Shown here: positions 30,301 through 37,627 of the stretch, piece after piece
Layout of the letters: each line of letters starts with the position of its first letter
Position numbering within the stretch: position 1 is the first letter of the stretch
Assembly: GCA_020632995.1 (NCBI GenBank)
Contig: JACKEN010000001.1
Span: 1,272,001 to 1,336,000 of the forward strand
Length of the DNA: 64,000 nucleotides
Origin: Deltaproteobacteria bacterium
GTDB taxonomy: Bacteria; Myxococcota; Kuafuiibacteriia; Kuafuiibacteriales; Kuafuiibacteriaceae
Direction: 5' to 3'
Program-made: the position numbers and the translations under genes
Notes under the pieces: model-generated
The model's database searches: none
What the model saw: the letters and a program-made list of their open reading frames with translations, nothing else
Told to the model about the DNA's origin: nothing

Positions 30301-30571
30301 CACCCGCACCGCGCTGGGGGTGACGACGGTGCAGGCGGTGCCGATCGGCAGCTTCGCCGCCCACGTCAACGGAGACGTCGAGGTGGTGTTCGACGGGCAG
30401 AACGTCATCCCGTACGGGCCGGTCTCGGTGTCACTGGCCGGGGCGGCGTGGGATCCCGCCACCCGCACCTGCACCAACGTGGGCTGCCACAAGCTGCAGA
30501 CCGCCGTCCCCTTCGGCAACCCCTACCGGACCCAGGTCACCCCGGAGTGCAACCAATGCCATCGCATGTGA
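27350..30571 (+). CDS. Multihaem c-type cytochrome lipoprotein, up to 27 haem motifs
   Basis: This 1073-residue lipoprotein starts at the ATG at 27350 (signal to VGVGAAC), then has an Asp/Gly/Ala-rich spacer. I count 21 CXXCH, four CX3CH (CEVYCH, CDVYCH, CTVYCH, CTAYCH) and two CX4CH (CSDVYCH, CTNVGCH). The family is the CxxxxCH/CXXCH multihaem group known from Geobacter-type extracellular electron transfer. Four tandem units of 165-167 residues each carry five motifs; a seven-motif tail follows. Expected location: outer membrane or cell surface. It overlaps the start of the second cytochrome gene by 16 bases, so the two should be co-expressed. Confidence 0.92.
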   Translation: MGDPRPRRTDRRLALLVVATLWVGVGAACTEAPPGGSPDTGVVADVGADGGVDAEIDTGVMPTDAEVDAGIADAAEDGGAEVDGGPLDAGADAGTDGGLTCWSCHGANGNPAPPTDLQGRSDPALPTVGAHASHMAPRVFYRSGECADCHLVPAAVDDPGHVDPAPADLTWGPVPGAGGVAPSYVNGTCEVYCHGVSLNGGTNVNPSWTAAGQQTVVCGSCHGVPPPPPHPELQTLECGGCHPFSGLFPIDAARHVDGVLDVTLGCTACHGSGSDPAPPLDTQGRSATTFLTVGAHQAHLAPSPLSRDPVCSDCHLVPTAVGDPGHLGPAPAELEWGAVAQADNAVPSYDGTDGGCDVYCHGSTLSGGSNPRPIWNQVGAGQAACGACHGLPPPAPHPAVSGASCGPCHPFNGFIPDQPERHIDGILDVAVQCNTCHGSAANDAPPADTQGRTATTFRTVGAHQTHLSPGAHRTGRCADCHVVPTDVADPGHIDVAPAELTWGAVPQADGVNPAYAGNGTCTVYCHGASLSGGTNTTPTWNVVGAGEAACGACHGVPPPLPHPQVAASDCGPCHPFSGVTPDDPLRHVDGILDVAQGCTSCHGTGNDPAPPLDLSGGSATTSRGVGAHQSHLNAGPLADAVACAECHVVPLQVTSPGHLDGDGMAELNFGGLATHDGANASYNGATCTAYCHGATLAGGTNTQPTWTSVGTGEAACGACHGLPPPAPHPANPQCDTCHGAVVNAQLQIIDTSLHINGTVEALAQCGSCHGLPPATGAHLTHAGLAVAQYGALGTAADLTSPTGYAFGCGHCHPRDSSQHLNGGLAQVVLYDPSAPAGSLKALNPPTASYVPGPVTNTDAFGLSYTEGTCSDVYCHSRVDTTSSAPAVPGVDFPFTGYPIAYQPPPSVTRARGYTAVGWGQSLVCGDCHGFPARGAHPTVRDATGESHAFLRGDGQEVLHMFNHGFAPVPCRACHASTVEVSGAYTRTALGVTTVQAVPIGSFAAHVNGDVEVVFDGQNVIPYGPVSVSLAGAAWDPATRTCTNVGCHKLQTAVPFGNPYRTQVTPECNQCHRM
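27650..29641 (+). repeat. Four tandem five-haem coding repeats
   Basis: The units start at 27650, 28145, 28646 and 29141, with spacings of 495, 501 and 495 bases. Each encodes CXXCH, CXXCH, CX3CH, CXXCH, CXXCH with conserved text between them (TVGAHxxHL, HxVPxxVxDPGHxDxAPAEL, CHPFxGxxPxDxxRHxDGxLDV). The regular period shows growth by in-frame tandem duplication. Confidence 0.9.
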
Positions 30572-32010
30572 GCCGAAGCCTCTCGCTGTGCGCCCTCATG
30601 CTCGTGGGGCCCGCCGTCGCGTCTGCGGGGGAGGGCGAGGGCGTGTACATGTCCACCGCCCACGGTGACGCGGTCACCGGCGTGAACCGGACCTCGGGCC
30701 CGGTGGGCGCGTGCGTCCAGTGCCACACCGCGCCCGACGTCACCGGCTCCACGTTCCCGCTGGGCCTGTTCACCACCAACGACAACGCGCTCTGCTTCGA
30801 CTGCCACAACGGCGCCGGTCCGCAAGGTATCTTCCAGGGCCCGGGCGCGTACCTCATGACCGCGCACTGGACGAGCGGGCTCATGCTGTGGCCGGGGCCG
30901 CTGCCCCCGCCGCGGCCCGCGGGGAGCCAGGGCCTCTGCCTCAACTGCCACACCCCGCACGGCGCCCAGGACGCCCTGGGCCTGGTCCCGGTGCTCGGCT
31001 ACGTCCGCGAAGAGGCGCTCTGCCTCGCGTGCCACGACGCCAACGGGCCCTCCGTGGTGGACGTCGCCCAGCAGGTGAACGCCGCTGGCCTCGCCCGCCA
31101 CCCGGTGGTCACCGTGGCGGGGGCGCACGCGGCGGACGAGGGGCTGGACCCCGCCGCCTTCGGCGCCCTGAACCGCCACGCGGAGTGCGCGGACTGCCAC
31201 AACCCCCACGCCGCGCGCGCCAGCGACGTGCTGGGCGGGGTGTCGAGGATCAGCGTCAGCAACGGGGCCGGGGGCACCGTCCCGGCCTACACCCCGCGCG
31301 CGGCCGACGTCGGCGGCGTGGTGTTCGAGTTCGAGGTCTGCTTCAAGTGCCACTCGTCCTGGACGAACCTGCCCGCCGGAGCGCGCGACCTCGCCACCGA
31401 GACCAACCCGAACAACGCGTCCTTCCACCCCGTCCAGGGGCCGGGGACCAACATGACCTCGCAGATGGCCGCGTCGCTCGCGGGGGGCCTCGGCACGCCG
31501 CACCTGACCACCGGGGCGATCATCACCTGCTCCGACTGCCACGGGGGCCAGGCGCTCCCCACCACCGTCACCACCGTCTCGAGCTACACCGGGGCGGTGC
31601 CCACCGGCCCGCACGGCGACGGCGACGCCCCGACCGCCGCGTACTCGAGCGCCATCCTGCGGGGCCGCTACCGGCTCAACGCGGGCGGCCAGTACAGCAG
31701 CACCGACTACGAGCTGTGCTTCACCTGCCACTCACCGGCCCCCTTCAACACCAGCTCCACGTCGTCGCGCTCCGACACCCGGTTCCGGTACCACGGGCGC
31801 CACGTGCGGGACTGGGGGGCCGGCTGCAACGACTGTCACAACTCGCTGCACGGCTCCGCGGGGGCCTTCTACCCATCCAACCGGCAGTACGCGCGCCTCG
31901 TCGCCTTCTCATCCATCGTGCAGGGGCGCTCCTCGCTCGAGCCCACCTGGAGCGGCAGCTCGTGCAACCTGCGTTGCCACGGCGAGAGCCACGCGAACGA
32001 GAGCTACTGA
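30556..32010 (+). CDS. Decahaem-type c-type cytochrome, exported
   Basis: This 484-residue protein has a signal peptide (SLCALMLVGPAVASA). There are nine CXXCH motifs (CVQCH, CFDCH, CLNCH, CLACH, CADCH, CFKCH, CSDCH, CFTCH, CNDCH) and one CX3CH (CNLRCH). Several are followed by 'NPH' or 'TPHG', typical of doubled-CXXCH cytochromes. It is periplasmic or secreted, without a lipobox. The ATG at 30556 overlaps the first cytochrome gene; a GTG at 30568 is possible. It could carry electrons to or from the lipoprotein cytochrome. Confidence 0.9.
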   Translation: MPSHVSRSLSLCALMLVGPAVASAGEGEGVYMSTAHGDAVTGVNRTSGPVGACVQCHTAPDVTGSTFPLGLFTTNDNALCFDCHNGAGPQGIFQGPGAYLMTAHWTSGLMLWPGPLPPPRPAGSQGLCLNCHTPHGAQDALGLVPVLGYVREEALCLACHDANGPSVVDVAQQVNAAGLARHPVVTVAGAHAADEGLDPAAFGALNRHAECADCHNPHAARASDVLGGVSRISVSNGAGGTVPAYTPRAADVGGVVFEFEVCFKCHSSWTNLPAGARDLATETNPNNASFHPVQGPGTNMTSQMAASLAGGLGTPHLTTGAIITCSDCHGGQALPTTVTTVSSYTGAVPTGPHGDGDAPTAAYSSAILRGRYRLNAGGQYSSTDYELCFTCHSPAPFNTSSTSSRSDTRFRYHGRHVRDWGAGCNDCHNSLHGSAGAFYPSNRQYARLVAFSSIVQGRSSLEPTWSGSSCNLRCHGESHANESY

Positions 32011-32017
32011 CCGCGAG

Positions 32018-33652
32018 TCACACCGAGCGCAAGGCGGCCTGCACGATGCGGCGCCGGGCCTGGGCCGCGCGCCCCGGGTCGGCGGCCACCCGCATCGAGA
32101 GCTCCTCCTGCACCACGTCCAACAGGCGCGCCGGGCAGGCGGCCAGGGCGCGGGTCTGGATGGTGTCGGGGGCGGCCCTCAGGTACGCGATCCAGTCCTC
32201 GACCGAGACGGTGGCCCACGCCGCCTCGAGGGCGTGCTCGGGGACCCGCAACAGGGCCGACTCCACCGGGAGCGCGCCCAGGTTGCGGCGCACGAACTCG
32301 GGCCGGGTGCTCTCGAGGGTGGTGACCACGGTGTCCTGCTCGGGGGCGGGCAGGGCGTCCAACAGATCCACGATGTGGTCCGCCTCGTAGCCCCCCACCA
32401 GGGCGGCCTGGCCCTGGGCGTCGATGATCTCGGCCAGGGTGGCGAGCTCGTCGGGGGTGGCGGGCGGCGCGTCGAGCACCTTGCGCACCATCGCGGCCCG
32501 GTCGTCGGGGAGCAGGCCCTTCAGGAAGCTCTCGGTGAGGTGCCCGGGGGCGTGGCGGAGCAGGACCACCTGCAGGCGGTCGTCCAGCCGATCGAACAGG
32601 GCGGCGAAGGCCTCGGGCCCCCAACCGAGGAGGGGCTCGAGCTCCCGGCGCACGTCCTCGGCCCGGTGGGCCACCCGGTCCGCCACGAGCTCCGCCTGCA
32701 CCGTGCGCAACAGATCCTGCTCCTCCTCGTCGGTGATCGGGGCGCGCAGGATCTCCGCCGTCCGCTGGCCCGCCGCGGCCAGCTGGCGCCGGACGTCGGG
32801 GTCATGGGCGAGGTCCTGCACCACGAAGTCGCCGAGCAGCGCCACCGCCCGGGCCACGGTGTCGTGCTCACCCTTCATGAGGAGGCGGTGGAAGATCCGC
32901 CGGGTGCTCCCGCGGTGGCGGGTGAGGTCGCCCTCGAGCGCGGCCCGGGTCGGCGGCGGCAGGGGCGCGGCCCGCCGGGGGCTGGCGGACTCCTCGATCA
33001 GCTCGGGGGTGATGGTGGCCGCCACCTCCTCCTCGACCGCAGGCGGCGCCGCGGCGGCGAACGCGAGGTTCTCCATCCGGCGCAGGACCCGCAGCACCAA
33101 CCACGCCAAGAGGCCCATCCCCAGGAGCAGGGGCAGGCCCTCGATGAGCCGCAGCCACAGCGCCTCCTCGAGGTCCGCCTTCACCGGCGCGGGGGCCGGG
33201 GTGGGCTCCTGGGCCACCGGGGGCGGAGGCTGGATGATGATCGGCTGCGGCGGCTGCGGAGTGGCGTCGGCGCTGGTGGGGATCGGCGGGGGCTCGGGGA
33301 AGGGCCGGGCGGTCACCGTGAGCTCCACCGGCAGCCCCAGCTCCTCGATGCGCTGCTTCACCCGATCGGAGGCGAACTTGCGGTAGGCCGCGTCGAGCTT
33401 GGCGTCGAAGAGCAGGGTGAGGTGCACCTTCGAGGGCAGCTCGCGCGCCCGCGGGGTCTCGTCGAAGCCGGGCTCGATGCCCCCGGGGGGCGCGGCGGGG
33501 CGGCGCTCGATGCGCACCCCCACCACGTCGCAGCGGTCACCGCACATCGACGACAAGAGGTCGCGGGTGCGGGTGCGCACCTCGTCCACGGTGGGCGCTT
33601 CGGGGGCGGCGGCGAGGGCCAGGGCCACGATGAGGGCGGAGGTCTGCAACAC
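32018..33652 (-). CDS. Signal peptide - TM - FliG-like fusion protein
   Basis: This 544-residue protein starts at a GTG (33652). Order: signal peptide (1-16), periplasmic domain with two Cys at 37 and 41 (20-115), Pro-rich linker, one transmembrane helix (LPLLLGMGLLAWLVLRVL, 172-190), then a cytoplasmic region. Residues 345-412 match FliG middle-domain helices (VVLLRHAPGHLTESFLKGLL). Residues 460-544 match the FliG C-terminal domain (VEDWIAYLRAAP, then the 'ARLLDVVQEELSMR' helix, and RRRIVQAAL at the end). FliG is the rotor part that touches the stator. Here it is fixed to the membrane like a FliF-FliG fusion. It follows motA/motB-like genes by 12 bases. By eye, several charged torque-helix residues of E. 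coli FliG are not conserved. Confidence 0.78.
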   Translation of the reverse strand: MLQTSALIVALALAAAPEAPTVDEVRTRTRDLLSSMCGDRCDVVGVRIERRPAAPPGGIEPGFDETPRARELPSKVHLTLLFDAKLDAAYRKFASDRVKQRIEELGLPVELTVTARPFPEPPPIPTSADATPQPPQPIIIQPPPPVAQEPTPAPAPVKADLEEALWLRLIEGLPLLLGMGLLAWLVLRVLRRMENLAFAAAAPPAVEEEVAATITPELIEESASPRRAAPLPPPTRAALEGDLTRHRGSTRRIFHRLLMKGEHDTVARAVALLGDFVVQDLAHDPDVRRQLAAAGQRTAEILRAPITDEEEQDLLRTVQAELVADRVAHRAEDVRRELEPLLGWGPEAFAALFDRLDDRLQVVLLRHAPGHLTESFLKGLLPDDRAAMVRKVLDAPPATPDELATLAEIIDAQGQAALVGGYEADHIVDLLDALPAPEQDTVVTTLESTRPEFVRRNLGALPVESALLRVPEHALEAAWATVSVEDWIAYLRAAPDTIQTRALAACPARLLDVVQEELSMRVAADPGRAAQARRRIVQAALRSV

Positions 33653-33664
33653 TGCTTGCGTTCC

Positions 33665-34330
33665 TTAGTAGTAGACCCGGATCACCACCCGGCGGCTCCG
33701 GGCGCGCCGCTCCTCCACCGAGGTCCCCTCGGGGACCTCGGCGGGGCGGGTGTCGGCGTAGGCGGAGATGGAGAGGCGGTCATCACCGACGCCGCCCGCG
33801 GCGAGGGCCTGCCGCACCTCCAGGGCGCGGTCGGCCGACAGCGCCCAGTTCGAGCGGTAGCGGGCGGTGTTGATCGGCACGTCGTCGGTGTGCCCCTCGA
33901 CCCGGAACCGGTACTTGTCGGGCATGGTCTGGATGAGGCGCGCGACCTTCGACACCAGGCCCTGCCCGTCGGGGGACAGCGTCGCGACGCCGGACGGGAA
34001 GAGGATCTGGTCCTCCAGCTTGATCGCCAGGCCCTCCTGGTCCACGTCGGCGGTGACCTTGCCCTGCAGCCCCTCGCGCGAGGCGAGGGCCTCGATCTCG
34101 GTCGCCATGCTCCGCAAGGTGGGTTGCGCTCGCTTGGCGTGGTCGAACGCGTTCTCGAACGCCTCGATGCTCTCGAACGAGATGCCGGCCATCGAGACCA
34201 GGAGCACCATGAAGGCGAGCAGGTTGGTCACCAGGTCGGCGTAGGAGAGGAGCCAGGGGTCCTCGACCTCCTGGGCCTGGGACAGGAGGTCCTGGGCCAG
34301 CTCCACCGCGCTCTTCTTGCCGTTCCTCAC
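33665..34330 (-). CDS. MotB-like stator protein with OmpA peptidoglycan-binding domain
   Basis: The 221-residue protein has one N-terminal helix carrying the proton-accepting Asp in SYADLVTNLLAFMVLLVSM (compare AYADFMT of MotB). A plug/linker and an OmpA-like domain (FRVEGHTDDVPI, RYRSNWALSADRAL) follow. The GTG start at 34330 overlaps the MotA-like stop as GTGA. It should anchor a proton channel to peptidoglycan. TolR/ExbD are less likely because of the full-length OmpA domain. Confidence 0.9.
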   Translation of the reverse strand: MRNGKKSAVELAQDLLSQAQEVEDPWLLSYADLVTNLLAFMVLLVSMAGISFESIEAFENAFDHAKRAQPTLRSMATEIEALASREGLQGKVTADVDQEGLAIKLEDQILFPSGVATLSPDGQGLVSKVARLIQTMPDKYRFRVEGHTDDVPINTARYRSNWALSADRALEVRQALAAGGVGDDRLSISAYADTRPAEVPEGTSVEERRARSRRVVIRVYY

Positions 34331-35118
34331 CGCGGGGCTCCGGCCTCCGGGGCGACGGGGATGTGGGCGCCCTTGCCCTCCATGGCCGAGCTGAGCACCG
34401 CGCTCCGGATCTCGCCCACCGGGCGGCCGTCCATCACGAGGTTGAGCGCCCGCTCGATCACCCGCTGCTCGTGGGCGCCGGCGGTGAGGTAGCTCCGGAC
34501 CCGCTGGGCGAGCGGCATGTAGAACACGTAGCAGAGGATGAGTCCGTACAGCGTGGCCAACAGCGCCATCGCCATGCCGGGGCCGAGGCTCGCGCTGTCC
34601 CGCATGTTCTTGAACAGGTCGACCAGGCCCATGATGGTGCCGATCATCCCGAACGCGGGCGACACCCGGGCCAGGCCCTGCAGGAACTCGTCCGCGGTCT
34701 TCACCTCGACCATCCAGCCGAAGGAGGAGTTCGACACCGCCTCGTGCAAGGCGTCCGGCTCGAGCCGGGCGAGGAGGTGCGGGGCGAGGTTCCGGACCTG
34801 CTCCGACTCCGCCGTCGACACCGCGACCTCCGCGTCCTGCCAGCGCGACTCACGCACCGCGCGGGCCAGGCGGCCCATCTCCTCCGCCGCGCGGGTGAGG
34901 CTCTTCACCTTGTTGTGGCGGAACGCCCGGCCGAGGACGGACAGGTTGCGCCCCCACTCCCGAAACGGGTGGGAGACCATGGTGACGCCCAGCGGCCCGA
35001 GGGCGAGGAGCACCAGGGCGGCGGGGTTCAAGAGGCCGTCGAAGAGCAAGCTCTCCTTCACCATGTAGCTGGCGAAGAACGCGACCGCGGTGAGGACGAT
35101 GCCGAAGATGACGTGCAC
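34327..35118 (-). CDS. MotA-like stator proton-channel protein
   Basis: This 263-residue protein has four hydrophobic segments in the MotA order: HVIFGIVLTAVAFF, NPAALVLLALGPLGVTMVS, the conserved SPAFGMIGTIMGLVDLF with its channel Pro, and MAMALLATLYGLILCYVFY. The large loop between helices 2 and 3 is MotA-like and should face the cytoplasm, where it would meet a FliG-type partner. The GTG start follows the TPR-lipoprotein stop directly (TAAGTG). Confidence 0.92.
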   Translation of the reverse strand: MHVIFGIVLTAVAFFASYMVKESLLFDGLLNPAALVLLALGPLGVTMVSHPFREWGRNLSVLGRAFRHNKVKSLTRAAEEMGRLARAVRESRWQDAEVAVSTAESEQVRNLAPHLLARLEPDALHEAVSNSSFGWMVEVKTADEFLQGLARVSPAFGMIGTIMGLVDLFKNMRDSASLGPGMAMALLATLYGLILCYVFYMPLAQRVRSYLTAGAHEQRVIERALNLVMDGRPVGEIRSAVLSSAMEGKGAHIPVAPEAGAPR

Positions 35119-35727
35119 TTAGGGGGTCTCCTCGAGCTGCTCCAGGGCCCTGGCCACCCCGCGGTTCTCGGGGTTCAGAGCCAATACCCGCTCCCACGCC
35201 GCCCTGGCCTCATCATCGCGGCCGAGCTTGCGGTACAGGGTGCCCTTCATCTCCAGGATGCGCTCGTCGTCGGGGTACTGGCGGTCCAGGGCCACCAGCT
35301 CCACCAGGGCCAGCTCGTACTGTCGGCGGGCGTACAACGCACGCACCCGGGCCAGGGTCGCGAGGTACGACTTTGGCTCGCCGCCCGGCTGGGCGGCCTC
35401 CTCGGGCACCGGCTCCCCCGCCGCGCGCTTGGCGTCGATGATCTCGCGATCCGCCTCGCTCGCCGGGGTGCTGGTGGTCTCGGCCGCGACCTCGCCGAGG
35501 TCGAGCGGGATCGCGGCGGAGAAGTTGGGGGAGCTGCCGGTGACCGGGATCTCGACCTGCCAGGTGCGGCGGCCGTCGGACATCTTGATCACGTACGGGC
35601 GCACCGCGCTCTCGGGGCGGCTGGGGTGCTCGGGGTTCTCGACCACCGAGTCCGGGATCTTGATCGTGCGCCCCGTCGTCTTGCAGGCCGGGGCCACGAG
35701 GGCGAGGGCGATGAGCATGCGTTTCAT
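35119..35727 (-). CDS. TPR lipoprotein in the motor-like operon
   Basis: This 202-residue lipoprotein (MKRMLIALALVAPAC) has a short beta-rich region (YVIKMSDGRRTWQVEIPV) and two or three TPR motifs at the C-terminus (YLATLARVRALYARRQYELA, MKGTLYRKLGRDDEARAAWE, ALNPENRGVARALEQLEE). It is likely attached to the outer membrane and may help assemble the stator-like complex, in the manner of PilW/BamD-type TPR lipoproteins. The genes on both sides are close, with no intergenic gap downstream. Confidence 0.8.
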   Translation of the reverse strand: MKRMLIALALVAPACKTTGRTIKIPDSVVENPEHPSRPESAVRPYVIKMSDGRRTWQVEIPVTGSSPNFSAAIPLDLGEVAAETTSTPASEADREIIDAKRAAGEPVPEEAAQPGGEPKSYLATLARVRALYARRQYELALVELVALDRQYPDDERILEMKGTLYRKLGRDDEARAAWERVLALNPENRGVARALEQLEETP

Positions 35728-35734
35728 GGCGCGC

Positions 35735-36979
35735 CTACCAGTTGAAGGACAGCCCGGCGGAGAAGCCGAGGCCGCCGAGGGTGCCGTCCACGAACGCGGA
35801 CTTGGTCATGAACATCGCGTACAGGTAGACGCCGAAGCGGTACCGCAACAGGGCCTCGGCCCCGAGCTGGAACACCGCCGCGTTCCCCTCGGAGCCGGCC
35901 ACGAAGGCCCCGGCCTTGCCGCCGACCCGCAGCTCTGGCCACACGAAGTCGGGCGCGATCGGGATCCACCAGCCGCCCGCCGACAGGAAGGCGCCGGCCA
36001 GGCGCGAGGTGTTCAAAAAGCCCATCATGTCGAGCCCGAACATGAGGCGGCGGTCGGTGCCGAAGCGTTCGTAGACCCGGAACCCGGCAGTGGCCCCGGT
36101 GATGTCGCCATCGGAGTGCTCGTAGGGCACGAGCATGAAGCCGGCGGACGCGGCGTAGCCGAAGTACGGGCGCCCCTCGAGGAGCATCTGGAGATCCTCC
36201 AGGCGCTCGGCCCGGCGCTGGGGCGCGTCCGAGGCCCGCAAGAGCATCGGGGTGGTCTCGTCGGCGCGGAAGGTCTCGGCCCACAGGATCAGGGCGTCCT
36301 TCGCGCGGACGATCTCGAAGTGCATCTCCACCACCCCGGACTCGGGATCGAAGCCGAAGGAGACGTCCATGAACGCGTTGACCCCGAGGCGCTTGCCGAG
36401 CGCGACCAGCTCGTCGGTGTCCACCACGCCCTTGGTCACCACCCACTGGCCGTCCTCGATGCGGGTGCGGGTGGCCTCGCACTCCACGCAGCGCCGCACC
36501 CGGATCTCGGTGCCGGCGTGCAGGGCCGACACCATGGCCGCCCGCAGCTTGTCGGCGAAGCCGGGCTTCACGTTGGCCCCCAGGCTCACCTGCCGGATGG
36601 CGAGCGGGCTCAGCTTGCGGGCCGGCATCAGCGCGAGCTCGGCGGTGACGTCGGCCAGGACCTCGTCGATCAGCTCGGCGAGCGAGACCTCGCCCCGGGT
36701 GGCGTTGATGTCGCGGATCAGGCGCTCGTCGGGCCCCTGGGGATCGGGGCGCCGGATGGGGTCCCGCTCCATGCGGCCCCCCGCGAAGGACTCCGCGGGC
36801 TTCTTCGGCGCGGGCGGCGGCGCGTCGTCCTCGAAGCCGGGGGCGGGCTCGTCGTCATCGGGGGCCGGGGCATCGTCGGGGGCGGGGGGCACCGGCGCCG
36901 GCTGCGCGAGGGCCCCTGGGGCGGCGAGCGCCGCGCCCATCAGGACCCAGGTGGCCAGGAGTCGGGCACGGCGCGCCAC
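35735..36979 (-). CDS. Exported protein with CsgG/FlgO-like N-terminal and beta-barrel C-terminal regions
   Basis: This 414-residue protein has a signal peptide (ending ALAQP), an acidic Pro-rich linker and then an alpha/beta region: 'LVALGKRLGVNAFMDVSFGF' followed by 'VEMHFEIVRAKDALILWAETF'. This resembles the CsgG/FlgO-type fold, in which a lipoprotein or outer-membrane subunit is described by 'ADxxLxG...D..tG.ilW'. The last 160 residues are beta strands ending GLSFNW, suitable for a barrel. FlgO is a flagellar outer-ring component in Vibrio; calling this a ring component is inference. Confidence 0.6.
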   Translation of the reverse strand: MARRARLLATWVLMGAALAAPGALAQPAPVPPAPDDAPAPDDDEPAPGFEDDAPPPAPKKPAESFAGGRMERDPIRRPDPQGPDERLIRDINATRGEVSLAELIDEVLADVTAELALMPARKLSPLAIRQVSLGANVKPGFADKLRAAMVSALHAGTEIRVRRCVECEATRTRIEDGQWVVTKGVVDTDELVALGKRLGVNAFMDVSFGFDPESGVVEMHFEIVRAKDALILWAETFRADETTPMLLRASDAPQRRAERLEDLQMLLEGRPYFGYAASAGFMLVPYEHSDGDITGATAGFRVYERFGTDRRLMFGLDMMGFLNTSRLAGAFLSAGGWWIPIAPDFVWPELRVGGKAGAFVAGSEGNAAVFQLGAEALLRYRFGVYLYAMFMTKSAFVDGTLGGLGFSAGLSFNW

Positions 36980-37006
36980 TGGATGGCGGGCATACCACTT
37001 CTCGAG

Positions 37007-37522
37007 TCACCACTCCAGGCGCCACGCCAACCGGAGCTGGGCGCTGAGGCCGGACGCGGCGATGTCGTCCTCGGGGAGCGGCCGGTAGCGGGCGACCGCG
37101 CCCAGGCTCAGGCTCGGGGTCAGGAGGTAGTCCGCGCCGAGGCCGAGCCGGAGGGTCGGGTGCACCCCCTCTGGCCCGCCCACCACGCCCCCCATCGCCT
37201 CGAGGTAGGGCACCACCCGGAACACGTCGAGCGCGGCCACGAGGCCCCCGAAGGCCTCCCAGGCGAAGAAGGTCCCGCGGCGCTCGGTCTCGTCGAGCAC
37301 CTGGAAGCCCCCGCCGGACGCGGCGAGCCAGAGGGCGTCGGTGAGCCCCAGCCAGACCGAGGCGGTGCCCCCCACCGCGTTCTGGGAGGCCTCGGTGCTG
37401 CTCAGGCGGAGGTAGCCGGGCTCCGCCGCCACGATCAGCTCGTCCGAGGCGGCCCGAGCCGCCCCGCTGGCCCCGAGGGCCAGGCCGAGGGTGAGGAGGG
37501 CGGTTGCGCGCGGCGTTGCCAT
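37007..37522 (-). CDS. Small outer-membrane beta-barrel protein, first gene of the motor-like operon
   Basis: The 171-residue product starts at the ATG at 37522. It has a signal peptide (LLTLGLALGASGAARA) and about eight amphipathic strands ending LRLAWRLEW, the aromatic barrel end. It precedes the FlgO/CsgG-like gene by 27 bases on the same strand. It could be an OmpA/OmpW-like barrel; function unknown. Confidence 0.72.
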   Translation of the reverse strand: MATPRATALLTLGLALGASGAARAASDELIVAAEPGYLRLSSTEASQNAVGGTASVWLGLTDALWLAASGGGFQVLDETERRGTFFAWEAFGGLVAALDVFRVVPYLEAMGGVVGGPEGVHPTLRLGLGADYLLTPSLSLGAVARYRPLPEDDIAASGLSAQLRLAWRLEW

Positions 37523-37627
37523 GTCGGCGGGGAACGCTGGCCAAGTGCAAGGAGCACGTCAACCTTGCGCGCGGGGCGTCGTTCCGTTCTTGACTTGGTC
37601 GGGTTGCCCTAGGAAAAGGGCGCCCTC

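Noticed and set aside
27182..30364. Open frame of about 1060 codons opposite the multihaem cytochrome
   Set aside because: Repetitive only because the cytochrome is repetitive; no start signal or recognisable motif.
33665..35118. MotA/MotB-like genes as TolQR or ExbBD
   Set aside because: The MotB-like protein has a full OmpA peptidoglycan-binding domain and the MotA-like protein has four helices with a large cytoplasmic loop, which fits stators better.
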